Below are positions 49,546 to 57,655 of a DNA stretch of 64,000 nt, one piece after another. The position numbers and the translations under genes were made by a program. The notes beneath the pieces are model-generated. The model was not told the origin of the DNA and made no database searches. It worked only from the letters and a program-made list of their open reading frames with translations. The stretch's first letter is position 1. The number at the start of each line of letters is the position of its first letter. The stretch is from Oscillospiraceae bacterium (GTDB lineage: Bacteria; Bacillota; Clostridia; Oscillospirales; Ruminococcaceae), in contig JAFZPP010000025.1 of NCBI GenBank assembly GCA_017550285.1, positions 117,890 to 181,889 on the forward strand, read 5' to 3'.

Positions 49546-51189
49546 TTATCCTTCGGTCTGAAATTCAAATTCTTCATCCGCAAATGCAAGGATATCGCCG
49601 TTCTTCAGCGGATACTGCTTCTGCGGCTCGAGCTGCTGATGATTCAGATAGGTATGGTTCACGGACTCATGATCGACGACCGCATAGCTGCCGCCCACCA
49701 TAAGCAGGCTTGCATGCATATGTCCGACATGGTTGTTGCCGCGGAGATTGATCTCGACATCCGGACGGTTTCTGCCGACACGGATCAGCGGCTGCTCAAG
49801 CGTAAACTTCGAGCCGTCGCGCTTGCGGATCAGATAAGACTTGTGCATCAGAACGGTCTTGTCGTCGTCCGGGAACATGACAACCGTCTTCGGATCGGCT
49901 TCATCTGCCGAATCCGGCGCGACGTCCGGCGGAAGCTGTACCGGAGGCGGCGTCTGCACAGGCGGCAGACCGACGGCAGGCAGACCGGACATACCGCCGC
50001 CGAGGACATTGTTCATATCCGGCGTCTGCGGAATGGCATTCGGTGCCGGCGCAGAAAACAGATTCTGCTGCGCCTGATCCATACGGGCGCTCATTGCGGC
50101 AATGCCCTGCGGAGAAAGCGGCTGTACAGGGCTGCCGGACGGAATCAGAATGGTATGATTCGGCGCGGTATTTGCACTCTGCGGAATCGGCGAGGCAACC
50201 GGTGCCTGCGGCTGAACGGGCGGCTGCTGCGGAACAGGCGGCTGCTGCACCGGCGGCTGTGCCGGCGTCGGAACAGGCTGCTTCGGCTTGCCGCTTGCAA
50301 GATCGGAGAGTCCGCCGCTGACTTCCTCCTCAGAATCCTTCTTTTTGAACTTCTTTTTGAGCTTGCCAAAGAGACCCTTATCCTCTTTATCCGCATCATC
50401 GGGCATCGGAACCGGCTGTACATTTGCATCTGCCTTTTCCTTTTCCTTCTTCTTGCCCTTTTCCTTCTTGCCGCCCTTCGGCTCCTTCGGTGCAGGCGGC
50501 TGCGGGAAGGCAACGCCCGGCTCAAATGCAACATCGCCTGCTGCGGATGCCGCCGCCGGCTCAAATGCAGACTGCGTCATGACCTGCACACTCTGCGGTG
50601 CCTGCTGCTGCGGCATCTGATCCGGCTCGAGCACCTTGCGGATATTATCGAGCGAGAAGCCTGCCGGATTGCCCATGGCATTCATCACCATATTGGAATA
50701 GCTGATCTCACCGGCATGGAGCTCGACGGTCGGCACCGAGATCGTGAAGACCTGACGGAAGAAGCCGTAGAGATCGGTTGTCGGCAGATCGGATTTATCC
50801 GTAAACGGCAGGCAGATGAAGGTCACCTGTCTGGTTACGTAGTTGATGAAGACATAATCGGTATTCAGCAGCACCTGATCGGCGTCGATCATGTACTCCG
50901 AAAGACCGTCAATCGCAGAGACAATCGAGAGGATCAGCTGACGGAAGGATTCCTGCGTTTCTTTGCGGCGCAGATACTCGGTCAGCGTAACCATACCGGT
51001 AATCTCAAACAAAATGCGCTGCTTTTCTCCATTCAGTTCGTCGAAGCTGATTTTCGCAATGCTGCCGTTTTTCTTCTGATTGCTGTTGATCATCATGACG
51101 CTGATATCGTCAATCGCGCGGTTCGAGCCCTGTAAATCATAGACAAGATACTGCGAACTGCCCTTCTGAACAACTGTAAACTGAATCAT
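49546..51189 (-). CDS. DUF6382-like / FHA domain protein
   Basis: A 547-aa cytosolic phospho-signalling adaptor. The N-terminal 200 residues (MIQFTVVQKGSSQYLVYDL ... ADQVLLNTDYVFINYVTRQVTFICLPF) match the DUF6382 domain found with FHA in Firmicutes. A long Pro/Gln/Lys-rich linker (about 220-425) is disordered. Just before the FHA domain are DPKTVVM (Thr435) and DDKTVLM (Thr445), the same motif as in the kinase. FHA domain about 453-547: IRVGRNRPDV has the phosphate-binding Arg473; the usual SxxH reads GHMH, so the conserved Ser is missing; NHTYLN is the conserved Asn motif. Pro-rich linkers plus FHA suggest a scaffold at the pilus machinery. TTAGGAGG precedes ATG 51189. Confidence 0.88.
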   Translation of the reverse strand: MIQFTVVQKGSSQYLVYDLQGSNRAIDDISVMMINSNQKKNGSIAKISFDELNGEKQRILFEITGMVTLTEYLRRKETQESFRQLILSIVSAIDGLSEYMIDADQVLLNTDYVFINYVTRQVTFICLPFTDKSDLPTTDLYGFFRQVFTISVPTVELHAGEISYSNMVMNAMGNPAGFSLDNIRKVLEPDQMPQQQAPQSVQVMTQSAFEPAAASAAGDVAFEPGVAFPQPPAPKEPKGGKKEKGKKKEKEKADANVQPVPMPDDADKEDKGLFGKLKKKFKKKDSEEEVSGGLSDLASGKPKQPVPTPAQPPVQQPPVPQQPPVQPQAPVASPIPQSANTAPNHTILIPSGSPVQPLSPQGIAAMSARMDQAQQNLFSAPAPNAIPQTPDMNNVLGGGMSGLPAVGLPPVQTPPPVQLPPDVAPDSADEADPKTVVMFPDDDKTVLMHKSYLIRKRDGSKFTLEQPLIRVGRNRPDVEINLRGNNHVGHMHASLLMVGGSYAVVDHESVNHTYLNHQQLEPQKQYPLKNGDILAFADEEFEFQTEG

Positions 51190-51207
51190 GGCGCTTCCTC
51201 CTAATTC

Positions 51208-52539
51208 TTATTTATACTGCCGGATTACTACAGTGCAAAGACCTTCGGCATTCTCTCCGATTGCATAACCTTCTTCATTGAATGCGCTAAGTTGCTTAAA
51301 CTGCGGATTCACGATGATTTCACCTTCCCGATCAATACAGCCCCAGAGTCCGTTTTTCAGAACCGGTGCATAGCCAATCGAGAAAGAGTCGGCATCCTCA
51401 TATTCTGTCTCCAGAACAATCTCACCGCTCAGTGTGACAAAACACCACTTGCCGTCCTTTTTCACTGCTGCCGGCTGATTGGAAGCAAACTGTCTGACCT
51501 CCTCAAAGCCGTCGGCAATCTTCGCACCCGCAGTACTGTACATGCCCCATGTATTGCCGCTCTTTCCGAAATAAACACCGTAAGGCGAACAATAACCGTA
51601 TTCATCCACCAGAATCTCATCAAAATTCGGACCGACCGGCTGGAACTGCTTATTGATCACAAACCACTTGCCGTTCTGCTTGACCGGTGCAATGCCTTTT
51701 TCAAAGCTGCCGGCAAACTCATACTCATAGTGCGATTCTCTCATCTTGGTGTCAATGTATCCGTATTTGCCGTCAACCTGAAGCGGTGCAACACCGCCGC
51801 CGAAGGAACCGATCACAGATGCCGGCTTATCCGATACGATCTTCCGATGTCCGGCTGTATCAATAAAATAGTATTCACCGTTTTTGCGGATCGGAATCAG
51901 ACCGCCGTTCGGATAACCGCAATCTTCAGTGGTGGGTTCCATATATTTATTCATCTTGGCATCCAGCAGACCGTATTTGCCTTCCACACATACTTTGATA
52001 TAAGAGGAACCCTTGCCTTCATAGCGATGGAATCCGCTGCAGCTCTCATAGGTTGCATGATACACGGTTATATCGCCAAGCAAAAGCTGAAGCTCTGTTC
52101 TAATGCGTTTTTTCTGTTCATCCGTCATCTGATCAGAGGCACTCAGTGCTTCTTTTGCGCGCAGCAGTGCTCGATACAGCTTATCCGACTCGCCTTCATC
52201 CTTATAAAAATCAATGATCTTGAAATACGGTTCTGGATTCAGCGGATCGCAGCTGATTGCCGTATCCAGCGAATTAATATAGCCTTTATCATTTTTCAAC
52301 TCGCTGTAAAGCTCCGAAACATGAAGCGCAAGCTGATAGTCCGGTCTGAGTTTCAGCGCTGCATCATACTGTTTCACAGCGTCAATATAAATCCTCTTTT
52401 CCTCGTAAAGTTCACCCTGCGCCATCAGAGACTTATATTTCTCAGCAACCTCGGTTCTCGTAGCAGAAATATTGCTCCATGAGACAAGCAGCATGGCACA
52501 CATAACCAGCAGTACAATCAGCGGCAAAAGTCTTTTCAT
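51208..52539 (-). CDS. membrane-anchored TPR and WG-repeat protein
   Basis: A 443-aa protein with one N-terminal membrane helix (about 4-24), two to three TPR-like repeats (about 35-130, AVKQYDAALKLRPDYQLALHVSELY), then seven WG beta-repeats (about 170-440: YGLLD, YYFID, YGYID, WFVIN, WGMYS, WCFVT, WGCID). WG repeats are of unknown function and form propeller-like surfaces. Its ATG overlaps the stop of the prepilin peptidase gene (ATGA at 52536-52539), so it belongs to the pilus-processing operon and may be a scaffold in its assembly. An extracellular or periplasm-side orientation is likely. Confidence 0.85.
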   Translation of the reverse strand: MKRLLPLIVLLVMCAMLLVSWSNISATRTEVAEKYKSLMAQGELYEEKRIYIDAVKQYDAALKLRPDYQLALHVSELYSELKNDKGYINSLDTAISCDPLNPEPYFKIIDFYKDEGESDKLYRALLRAKEALSASDQMTDEQKKRIRTELQLLLGDITVYHATYESCSGFHRYEGKGSSYIKVCVEGKYGLLDAKMNKYMEPTTEDCGYPNGGLIPIRKNGEYYFIDTAGHRKIVSDKPASVIGSFGGGVAPLQVDGKYGYIDTKMRESHYEYEFAGSFEKGIAPVKQNGKWFVINKQFQPVGPNFDEILVDEYGYCSPYGVYFGKSGNTWGMYSTAGAKIADGFEEVRQFASNQPAAVKKDGKWCFVTLSGEIVLETEYEDADSFSIGYAPVLKNGLWGCIDREGEIIVNPQFKQLSAFNEEGYAIGENAEGLCTVVIRQYK

Positions 52540-53219
52540 AGCATAATCTCCAGATCTGTCAATAAAATATAGTAGACGGTCAGTCCGACCAGAATAAACG
52601 GTGCCATCGGCAGGGTCGATTTCATCTTTGCTTTACGGAAAATCAGCATGCCGATTGCAAAAAATGCGGAGAGCATCAGCGAATACAGCATGACCTGAAC
52701 CAGACCCGGCAGACCGAAATACAGCCCGATCACCGCAAAAATCTTCAAATCGCCTGCACCGATGCCGCCCTTTGAGATAATCATGCAGATCAGAATAAAG
52801 CCGCCGCCGAACAACATGCCGACAAGCGAATACAGAAGTGTATCCTTGATGCTGTCATGATGCACCAGAATGCCCCATGCCATAAAGAAGCATCGGATTC
52901 CCAGCAGCAGCAGCGTCACAGCATTCGGGATCTTTTTGACCTTGTAATCCGTCACCGCAAGCAGGACAACCCCGTCCCAAAGCAGCAGATTCTGAATCAC
53001 AAGATCTGTCGGCATCTGCTTCTGTCCGCGGGTAGCGAGCAGATAAACCGCCATGCCGATATACGCAAGCGACATCACTGCAAACAGCTTCTTGTGCGCC
53101 TTCAGCGCCTCACCGAGTTTCGGCTTGGCGCTGTCGATGTATGCTTTTTGATACCAGACCGCAGCCGCTGCAAGCAGCGGAGAGATCAGAATCAGTACAG
53201 TCCATAGTACATATATCAT
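52536..53219 (-). CDS. type IV prepilin peptidase, short TadV/CpaA-type (A24)
   Basis: A 227-aa polytopic aspartic protease that cleaves leader peptides of Flp pilins and pseudopilins. Both catalytic Asp motifs are visible: AVTDYKVKKIPNAVT (first Asp) and GGIGAGDLKIFAVIGLYFG (GxGD). Six or seven hydrophobic segments are predicted. The N-terminal methyltransferase domain of PilD is absent, as usual in Tad systems. The start is ATG 53219; upstream in-frame codons run into the leader. It begins the operon with the TPR/WG, FHA and PP2C genes. Its substrates are probably the pilin and pseudopilins encoded at 53933-64000. Confidence 0.9.
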   Translation of the reverse strand: MIYVLWTVLILISPLLAAAAVWYQKAYIDSAKPKLGEALKAHKKLFAVMSLAYIGMAVYLLATRGQKQMPTDLVIQNLLLWDGVVLLAVTDYKVKKIPNAVTLLLLGIRCFFMAWGILVHHDSIKDTLLYSLVGMLFGGGFILICMIISKGGIGAGDLKIFAVIGLYFGLPGLVQVMLYSLMLSAFFAIGMLIFRKAKMKSTLPMAPFILVGLTVYYILLTDLEIML

Positions 53220-53277
53220 TGTTTTTCGTTTCCTTTTCGGTCTTTGTATCAGGCTTGATCCTGTCACAGTCAATTTT

Positions 53278-53306
53278 AGTATATCATATTATTGCAGAAA
53301 ATGCAA
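53278..53306 (-). promoter_or_regulatory. promoter of the prepilin peptidase operon
   Basis: Minus strand TTGCAT (53306-53301), 17 bases, TATACT (53283-53278). The spacer starts TTTC and ends ATATGA, matching the primase-helicase promoter (16331-16303). Confidence 0.75.
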
Positions 53307-53379
53307 TGGGATTTGCCAAAAAACTGTGAAAAATCAGTTTGCGCTTACGAAAATCAGATTAAGTTTAAACTAATGCACT

Positions 53380-53413
53380 CTGACTGCGTCGTTTCAAACA
53401 GCGACGCAGTCAG
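53380..53413. terminator. perfect 12-bp hairpin between the small gene and the prepilin peptidase
   Basis: CTGACTGCGTCG (53380-53391) pairs exactly with 53402-53413. Few Ts follow on the minus strand, so termination strength is uncertain. Confidence 0.55.
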
Positions 53414-53456
53414 AAACCTGTTTTGTTTATATAACTTCCAATCAGTCAATGCACTG

Positions 53457-53927
53457 TTAAACCAGCGAAAAGCCGTATTTACTTTGATTCTTCTCGCTCA
53501 GTCTTTCAATCGTTTCCATAGGATTTAACACTGTTTCACCATTCGGCAGCAAGATTTTCCCGCGTAATTCTTTGTTATATCGTTTGATTTGCTTTACCAG
53601 AAGCGGAATAAATAATTGTTTATCAAGTTGAAATGTTGCTTTTACGTAATCATGCCCATTTTCACATTTTAGGCAATTATAAAAGTAGCGCACACATGTA
53701 TAAACATCACCGGCATTGCCGCCTCCTAATTTAAGCATAGCCTGCTGAAAAATGTCCTTTTGTGCAGGATGCGTATACACGCAACGATGTAGAATCAGCA
53801 TACGATCTACCGGATATTCATCCGGAACGCAATCCATCGGTCCGCACGAACCGGAAATATAATACTTTCCTTTCAACAGGTTCAATACAGAATTCACATC
53901 GTTATAATCAAGTTCCCGGATTTCCAT
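53457..53927 (-). CDS. 156-aa protein, candidate immunity protein
   Basis: Begins MEIRELDYNDVNSVLNLLKGKYYISGSCGPMDCVPDEYPVD and contains GDVYTCVRYFYNCLKCENGHDYVKATFQLDKQLFIPLLVKQIKRYNKELRG. No family named with certainty; the helical 'DVYT..RYFY.CL' block and overall size resemble small immunity proteins encoded after polymorphic toxins. The start lies 5 bases downstream of the stop of the 993-aa pseudopilin-toxin candidate, so the two are co-transcribed; GGGAGG is 18 bases upstream. AT-rich like the end of that gene, unlike the operon around it. Cytosolic, no signal peptide. An unrelated small pilus accessory protein is the alternative. Confidence 0.6.
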   Translation of the reverse strand: MEIRELDYNDVNSVLNLLKGKYYISGSCGPMDCVPDEYPVDRMLILHRCVYTHPAQKDIFQQAMLKLGGGNAGDVYTCVRYFYNCLKCENGHDYVKATFQLDKQLFIPLLVKQIKRYNKELRGKILLPNGETVLNPMETIERLSEKNQSKYGFSLV

Positions 53928-53932
53928 CCTAC

Positions 53933-56914
53933 TTAATCATCCTCCCACTCTGTATCCCAAGGTGCATTGGTACCAGGAATATCATTTCCGTCAAACATCC
54001 ATGTTATCTTCGATTGATCAACTTCAAAACGGTCAACGATTGCTTCCGGATTACCGCCGGATGTAAATCCACCGGGAACCCACATACCGTTAGCACCGGC
54101 TTCATTTCCATTCGCCATACGTAAACCATAACTGTTGGGGTCTTTTTTTATGTCATCGCTCGAAATCTCTATCTTGAATATCTGTTCATCCGATTTCATC
54201 GTATTGGGCTGGAATCCCAATGCTTCTTCAAGATACCTGTAATATGCATCCTTTCCATCTTTTCTAAATACTGCTTGAGCCTCATTCATAATTTTATCTG
54301 CTGTGCTTTTAGGAAGAACAAAACAAGAACCCTTGGGATCATTCGTATCCGCACCATAGCCAACATTATGATCGCCTTTTTTATTAGCAGTATATTTATA
54401 ATAAGAATAGCCAGTCTGAATAACAACAAAACCTTCATCTTTAAACTGTTGCAAATGATCATTCCTGTATTCTTCTGAGAGATAATCTTCTGCCTTCGGT
54501 CGCGTTCCTTTTTTCGCTGCTAAAATATCATAAATCTCGTCAGATGTTAACTTTTCTGACAACGTATCCTTATATGTTTCAAGGTGAAGATCTTTATTTC
54601 CAATTGTATTAAGAAGCTGGGCTTTTTCTATTGTCTCTGTTCTTAATTTTTTCTCAAGCTCCCACGTACTGGAATCATAATTCTGCTGATCTTCTCCTAG
54701 GAATCTCATCAACCGCATCGGATCTTCAGAACTTACAACCAGATCAAACAAGTGTTTATTCAGTATCGGATCGCCGTTGCTATCATAAGTTGTCAAAGCA
54801 AGCAAGAAACGCTCTTTCTCCTCATCGCTCAGCTTATTATACATTTTCGGTATTCTGTTATTCTTGCATTTGTTAAGGAATTTTCTTTCTGTAATAGGCG
54901 TATTCTGATCCTTCGGTGTTGCAGATGTCGTAGAGCCCGCAGCCGGAGCCACAGTTGTCGCATCCTCAGGCTTTTTCTCAGCTTTCTTCTGAATATTATT
55001 CAGATCATCCATCGTGATCTTTGAACGGTTTTCATCCAGAATCAGGTTAAGCAGTTCCCTATTCAGCTTAATCAGATCGCTATCGGATGTTGACCCCGTT
55101 CTCCACGGACCGTTCAGCAGAAATTCTCTCGAATCTGCATCAAGTTTCTGATATGCCTCGAATCCAGACTCACCATAAACCGCGAGAATCCATGCAACAT
55201 CCTCCGGATGCTTCTCCTGCAAGAGGAACTGCAAGACAGCGTCCTTATCTGAGCAGCCATTGAGGACTGCTGTCAGATCATATTCATAAGGAGGTCTTTT
55301 TTTCACCGAAGCCTGAAGTTTATTGTATTGTTCCTTCTGCGCATCGGTCAGCTTATCATACGCCTTCAAAAACGCAGCATTGCCATTGACTCCGGCAGGC
55401 AGAGTTACTTTTCCTTCTTTGTCCTTATCGTCTTTGCCTGTATCCTTCGTCTTCGATGCCTTGATCACCGCATCAATGTCATCAGCAGTAATCTGAGTCC
55501 GCTTTTCATTCAGAATTAACTCAATGAGATCAAGTGCTCTCGGATCATTCGGTCTGATCCGACCGTACAGCAGCAGGGTTCTGGAGTGCGCATCGAGCTG
55601 GCTGTAAGCCTTCAGACCGTCCTCGCCGTAGTAGCACAGCAGCATACCGCCGTTAATCGCCTTATCGAGCACCATCTGCATCGCAGCGTCCTTATCGGAC
55701 ATATTGTTGATTGCTTCGACCAGATCAATGCCATAGTTGTTCAGGAGGTAAGTATAATTCCAGTTGAACTCCTGCTTCTGCGCATCCGTCAGCTTATCAT
55801 ATGCTGCCTTGAACTCAACCGAAGGCGCTGCGCCGGCAGGAAGCTCAATATCGCTCTTGCTCTTATCGTCCTTGTCGTCCTTATCGTCTTTATCCTTCTC
55901 GTCAACGACATGCTTTTCGAGCTCTTCCTGGAGCTTTTTACGGGCTTCCTCTTCTGCCTGACGGGCTGCTTCCTCCTGATGACGGACATCATTGAGTTCC
56001 TCTGCTTTCTTCTCAATGCGTTCCGGATCATAGAACTCATTTACCTCGGAAAGCGACAGCAGACTGTCCGTATCATTCTCACGAACCCATGCACAGGTAC
56101 TTGCCATCTGGTGGAATTGCAGTTCCTTCTTATAGAAACCAAGCGTCAGCTTGCTTGCATCCACCTTATAATTGACAACCAGCGTGATAGATCTGCCGTC
56201 CTCCAGAATTTTGGAGTCCTGAAAATCAATGCTGCTCTCGATAATGCCTGCGTTTTTGTAAAACAGACTTTCCAGAGAAACATCATTTCCGTCTTTATCT
56301 TTCGCTTTTTTTCCGGTATCGTTTACAAGATACTTCGGCATCAGCGCTTCACATACATATGGTGTGATATACTTGGAAACCGCAGAATTGATCAATGATT
56401 TTCCGAAGACCTGAATAATACCTTTGAACATCATCGGCTTATTGCATTTCTTCAACTCCATCAGGTCATTCTTGATGACTGAGATTTCTTGCTTAAACTC
56501 CTCGGTATCCTCTTTCAGACCTTTAATCCGATTAATATCATCCTCCGAGAATGTGCCGTCTTTCACATTGGACATCACTTGCTGACCTGTCTCTGACAAT
56601 TCACCAAGCTCATCCGACAAGCCGCCGGAAAACGAAATAATATGACGGGCAGTGTCATTCAGCTGCTGAACATTCGCCTGTGCACTTTTCGTTGCATTTC
56701 CGGAAATAGCGGATGCTATACCGATTTTATCCAGCAAATAGAAATATCCGGATATTTCCTTCGCAGTCTGGTTCAATGCATACTGCATTGCAGACTGTGT
56801 GCGGATCAGCAGGGATCCCATCATCAGCGCCAGGATTGCCAGCATAAAAATCGTCAAACTCAGCACTGCTTCAATCGCAATCGCGCCGGCTGCCTTTTTC
56901 ATTTTCCGGAACAT
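53933..56914 (-). CDS. TadE-like pseudopilin with repeats and a polymorphic-toxin-like C-terminus
   Basis: A 993-aa exported protein. The N-terminus is prepilin-like: KKAAG|AIAIEAVLSLTIFMLAILALMMG, with Glu at +5 and a hydrophobic helix. Residues about 60-165 are coiled coil; 330-355 form a charged DDKDDKDDK linker. Two clear repeats of about 120 aa (YDKLTDAQKQ...ILNEKRTQIT and YDKLTDAQKE...ILDENRSKIT) are followed by a partial third. The last 180 residues contain YGLRMANGNEAGANGMWVPGGFTSGG and EAIVDRFEVD, which look to me like the conserved end of polymorphic toxin tips (GNEAGAN..W.PGG.TSGG..EA). G+C falls sharply in this part: 17/60 at 54361-54420 versus 34/60 at 55621-55680. The start is ATG 56914, after GAGGTG. 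Confidence 0.75.
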   Translation of the reverse strand: MFRKMKKAAGAIAIEAVLSLTIFMLAILALMMGSLLIRTQSAMQYALNQTAKEISGYFYLLDKIGIASAISGNATKSAQANVQQLNDTARHIISFSGGLSDELGELSETGQQVMSNVKDGTFSEDDINRIKGLKEDTEEFKQEISVIKNDLMELKKCNKPMMFKGIIQVFGKSLINSAVSKYITPYVCEALMPKYLVNDTGKKAKDKDGNDVSLESLFYKNAGIIESSIDFQDSKILEDGRSITLVVNYKVDASKLTLGFYKKELQFHQMASTCAWVRENDTDSLLSLSEVNEFYDPERIEKKAEELNDVRHQEEAARQAEEEARKKLQEELEKHVVDEKDKDDKDDKDDKSKSDIELPAGAAPSVEFKAAYDKLTDAQKQEFNWNYTYLLNNYGIDLVEAINNMSDKDAAMQMVLDKAINGGMLLCYYGEDGLKAYSQLDAHSRTLLLYGRIRPNDPRALDLIELILNEKRTQITADDIDAVIKASKTKDTGKDDKDKEGKVTLPAGVNGNAAFLKAYDKLTDAQKEQYNKLQASVKKRPPYEYDLTAVLNGCSDKDAVLQFLLQEKHPEDVAWILAVYGESGFEAYQKLDADSREFLLNGPWRTGSTSDSDLIKLNRELLNLILDENRSKITMDDLNNIQKKAEKKPEDATTVAPAAGSTTSATPKDQNTPITERKFLNKCKNNRIPKMYNKLSDEEKERFLLALTTYDSNGDPILNKHLFDLVVSSEDPMRLMRFLGEDQQNYDSSTWELEKKLRTETIEKAQLLNTIGNKDLHLETYKDTLSEKLTSDEIYDILAAKKGTRPKAEDYLSEEYRNDHLQQFKDEGFVVIQTGYSYYKYTANKKGDHNVGYGADTNDPKGSCFVLPKSTADKIMNEAQAVFRKDGKDAYYRYLEEALGFQPNTMKSDEQIFKIEISSDDIKKDPNSYGLRMANGNEAGANGMWVPGGFTSGGNPEAIVDRFEVDQSKITWMFDGNDIPGTNAPWDTEWEDD

Positions 56915-56946
56915 TCTTTTCACCTCGTGAATTTAGTCATCAGTTG

Positions 56947-57636
56947 TCAGTCATCATTTTCATGCAGTTTTGCTTCTGTCAGGGGTAAATCAGCTGCCTT
57001 GTTCATCAGGTCCAGCGCTTCCTTGCTGTTCGACTGCGTAAACGCATACCAGCAGGACGGAATATGTTTATAGCCTTCTTTCGCGCTGTTATCCAGGTAG
57101 CCGTAGTAAATCTTGATGTGAATCGGATCGGAAAGGCTAGGTACAACAGTGCCGTTCACGCAAAGGACCTCGTGACCCATAAATGTCTCTTTTGCAGTCG
57201 ATTCAACTGTAACTCTGCCGGCACACTGGCATACAGCATTAAACTTCTCGATAATTCTGTCTTCCAGCGCTTCTAATTCGGGCAGTTCCTCAACTGTGTG
57301 ACCCTGCGATTCATCCAAATACTCACTCTGGTTGTATACCTGATCAAACGAATAGAAAACAAGATCAGACTGTGCGCCGCCTTCCCAGCATTCAACATAC
57401 TGCTTTTTTGCCAGCACGGATTCTTCCATCTCTCCCGGAATCGGCATATCAATACCGTACCAGTTCTCAAACTGTGTCTCTTTCACCTCTGCCTCAGAGG
57501 AATCCTCTTTCCCGGATTTGGCATCCGCTGAAACCGCGTTTGCTGCAGGGGCACTGCTCTCCGCAGTGCCCGCTGCATTTCCGCAACCTGTCAGCAGCAA
57601 AGCTGTCATCAACAATACTGAAACCGATTTCTTCAT
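56947..57636 (-). CDS. lipoprotein of the pilus locus
   Basis: A 229-aa secreted lipoprotein. The signal peptide ends LLLTGCG (lipobox, Cys about 18), followed by a Ser/Ala linker and a compact domain (about 55-225: FENWYGIDMPIPGEMEESVLAKKQYVECWEGG...). No family recognised. The domain contains three or four Cys that might form disulphides. The gene lies between the giant DUF5702-like gene and the pseudopilin-toxin gene on the same strand with gaps of 19 and 32 bases, so it belongs to the pilus transcript. It may act as pilotin or surface anchor, by analogy with lipoproteins of Tad loci. AAAGGGTC precedes ATG 57636. Confidence 0.8.
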   Translation of the reverse strand: MKKSVSVLLMTALLLTGCGNAAGTAESSAPAANAVSADAKSGKEDSSEAEVKETQFENWYGIDMPIPGEMEESVLAKKQYVECWEGGAQSDLVFYSFDQVYNQSEYLDESQGHTVEELPELEALEDRIIEKFNAVCQCAGRVTVESTAKETFMGHEVLCVNGTVVPSLSDPIHIKIYYGYLDNSAKEGYKHIPSCWYAFTQSNSKEALDLMNKAADLPLTEAKLHENDD

Positions 57637-57655
57637 CAATTAGACCCTTTCTGCA

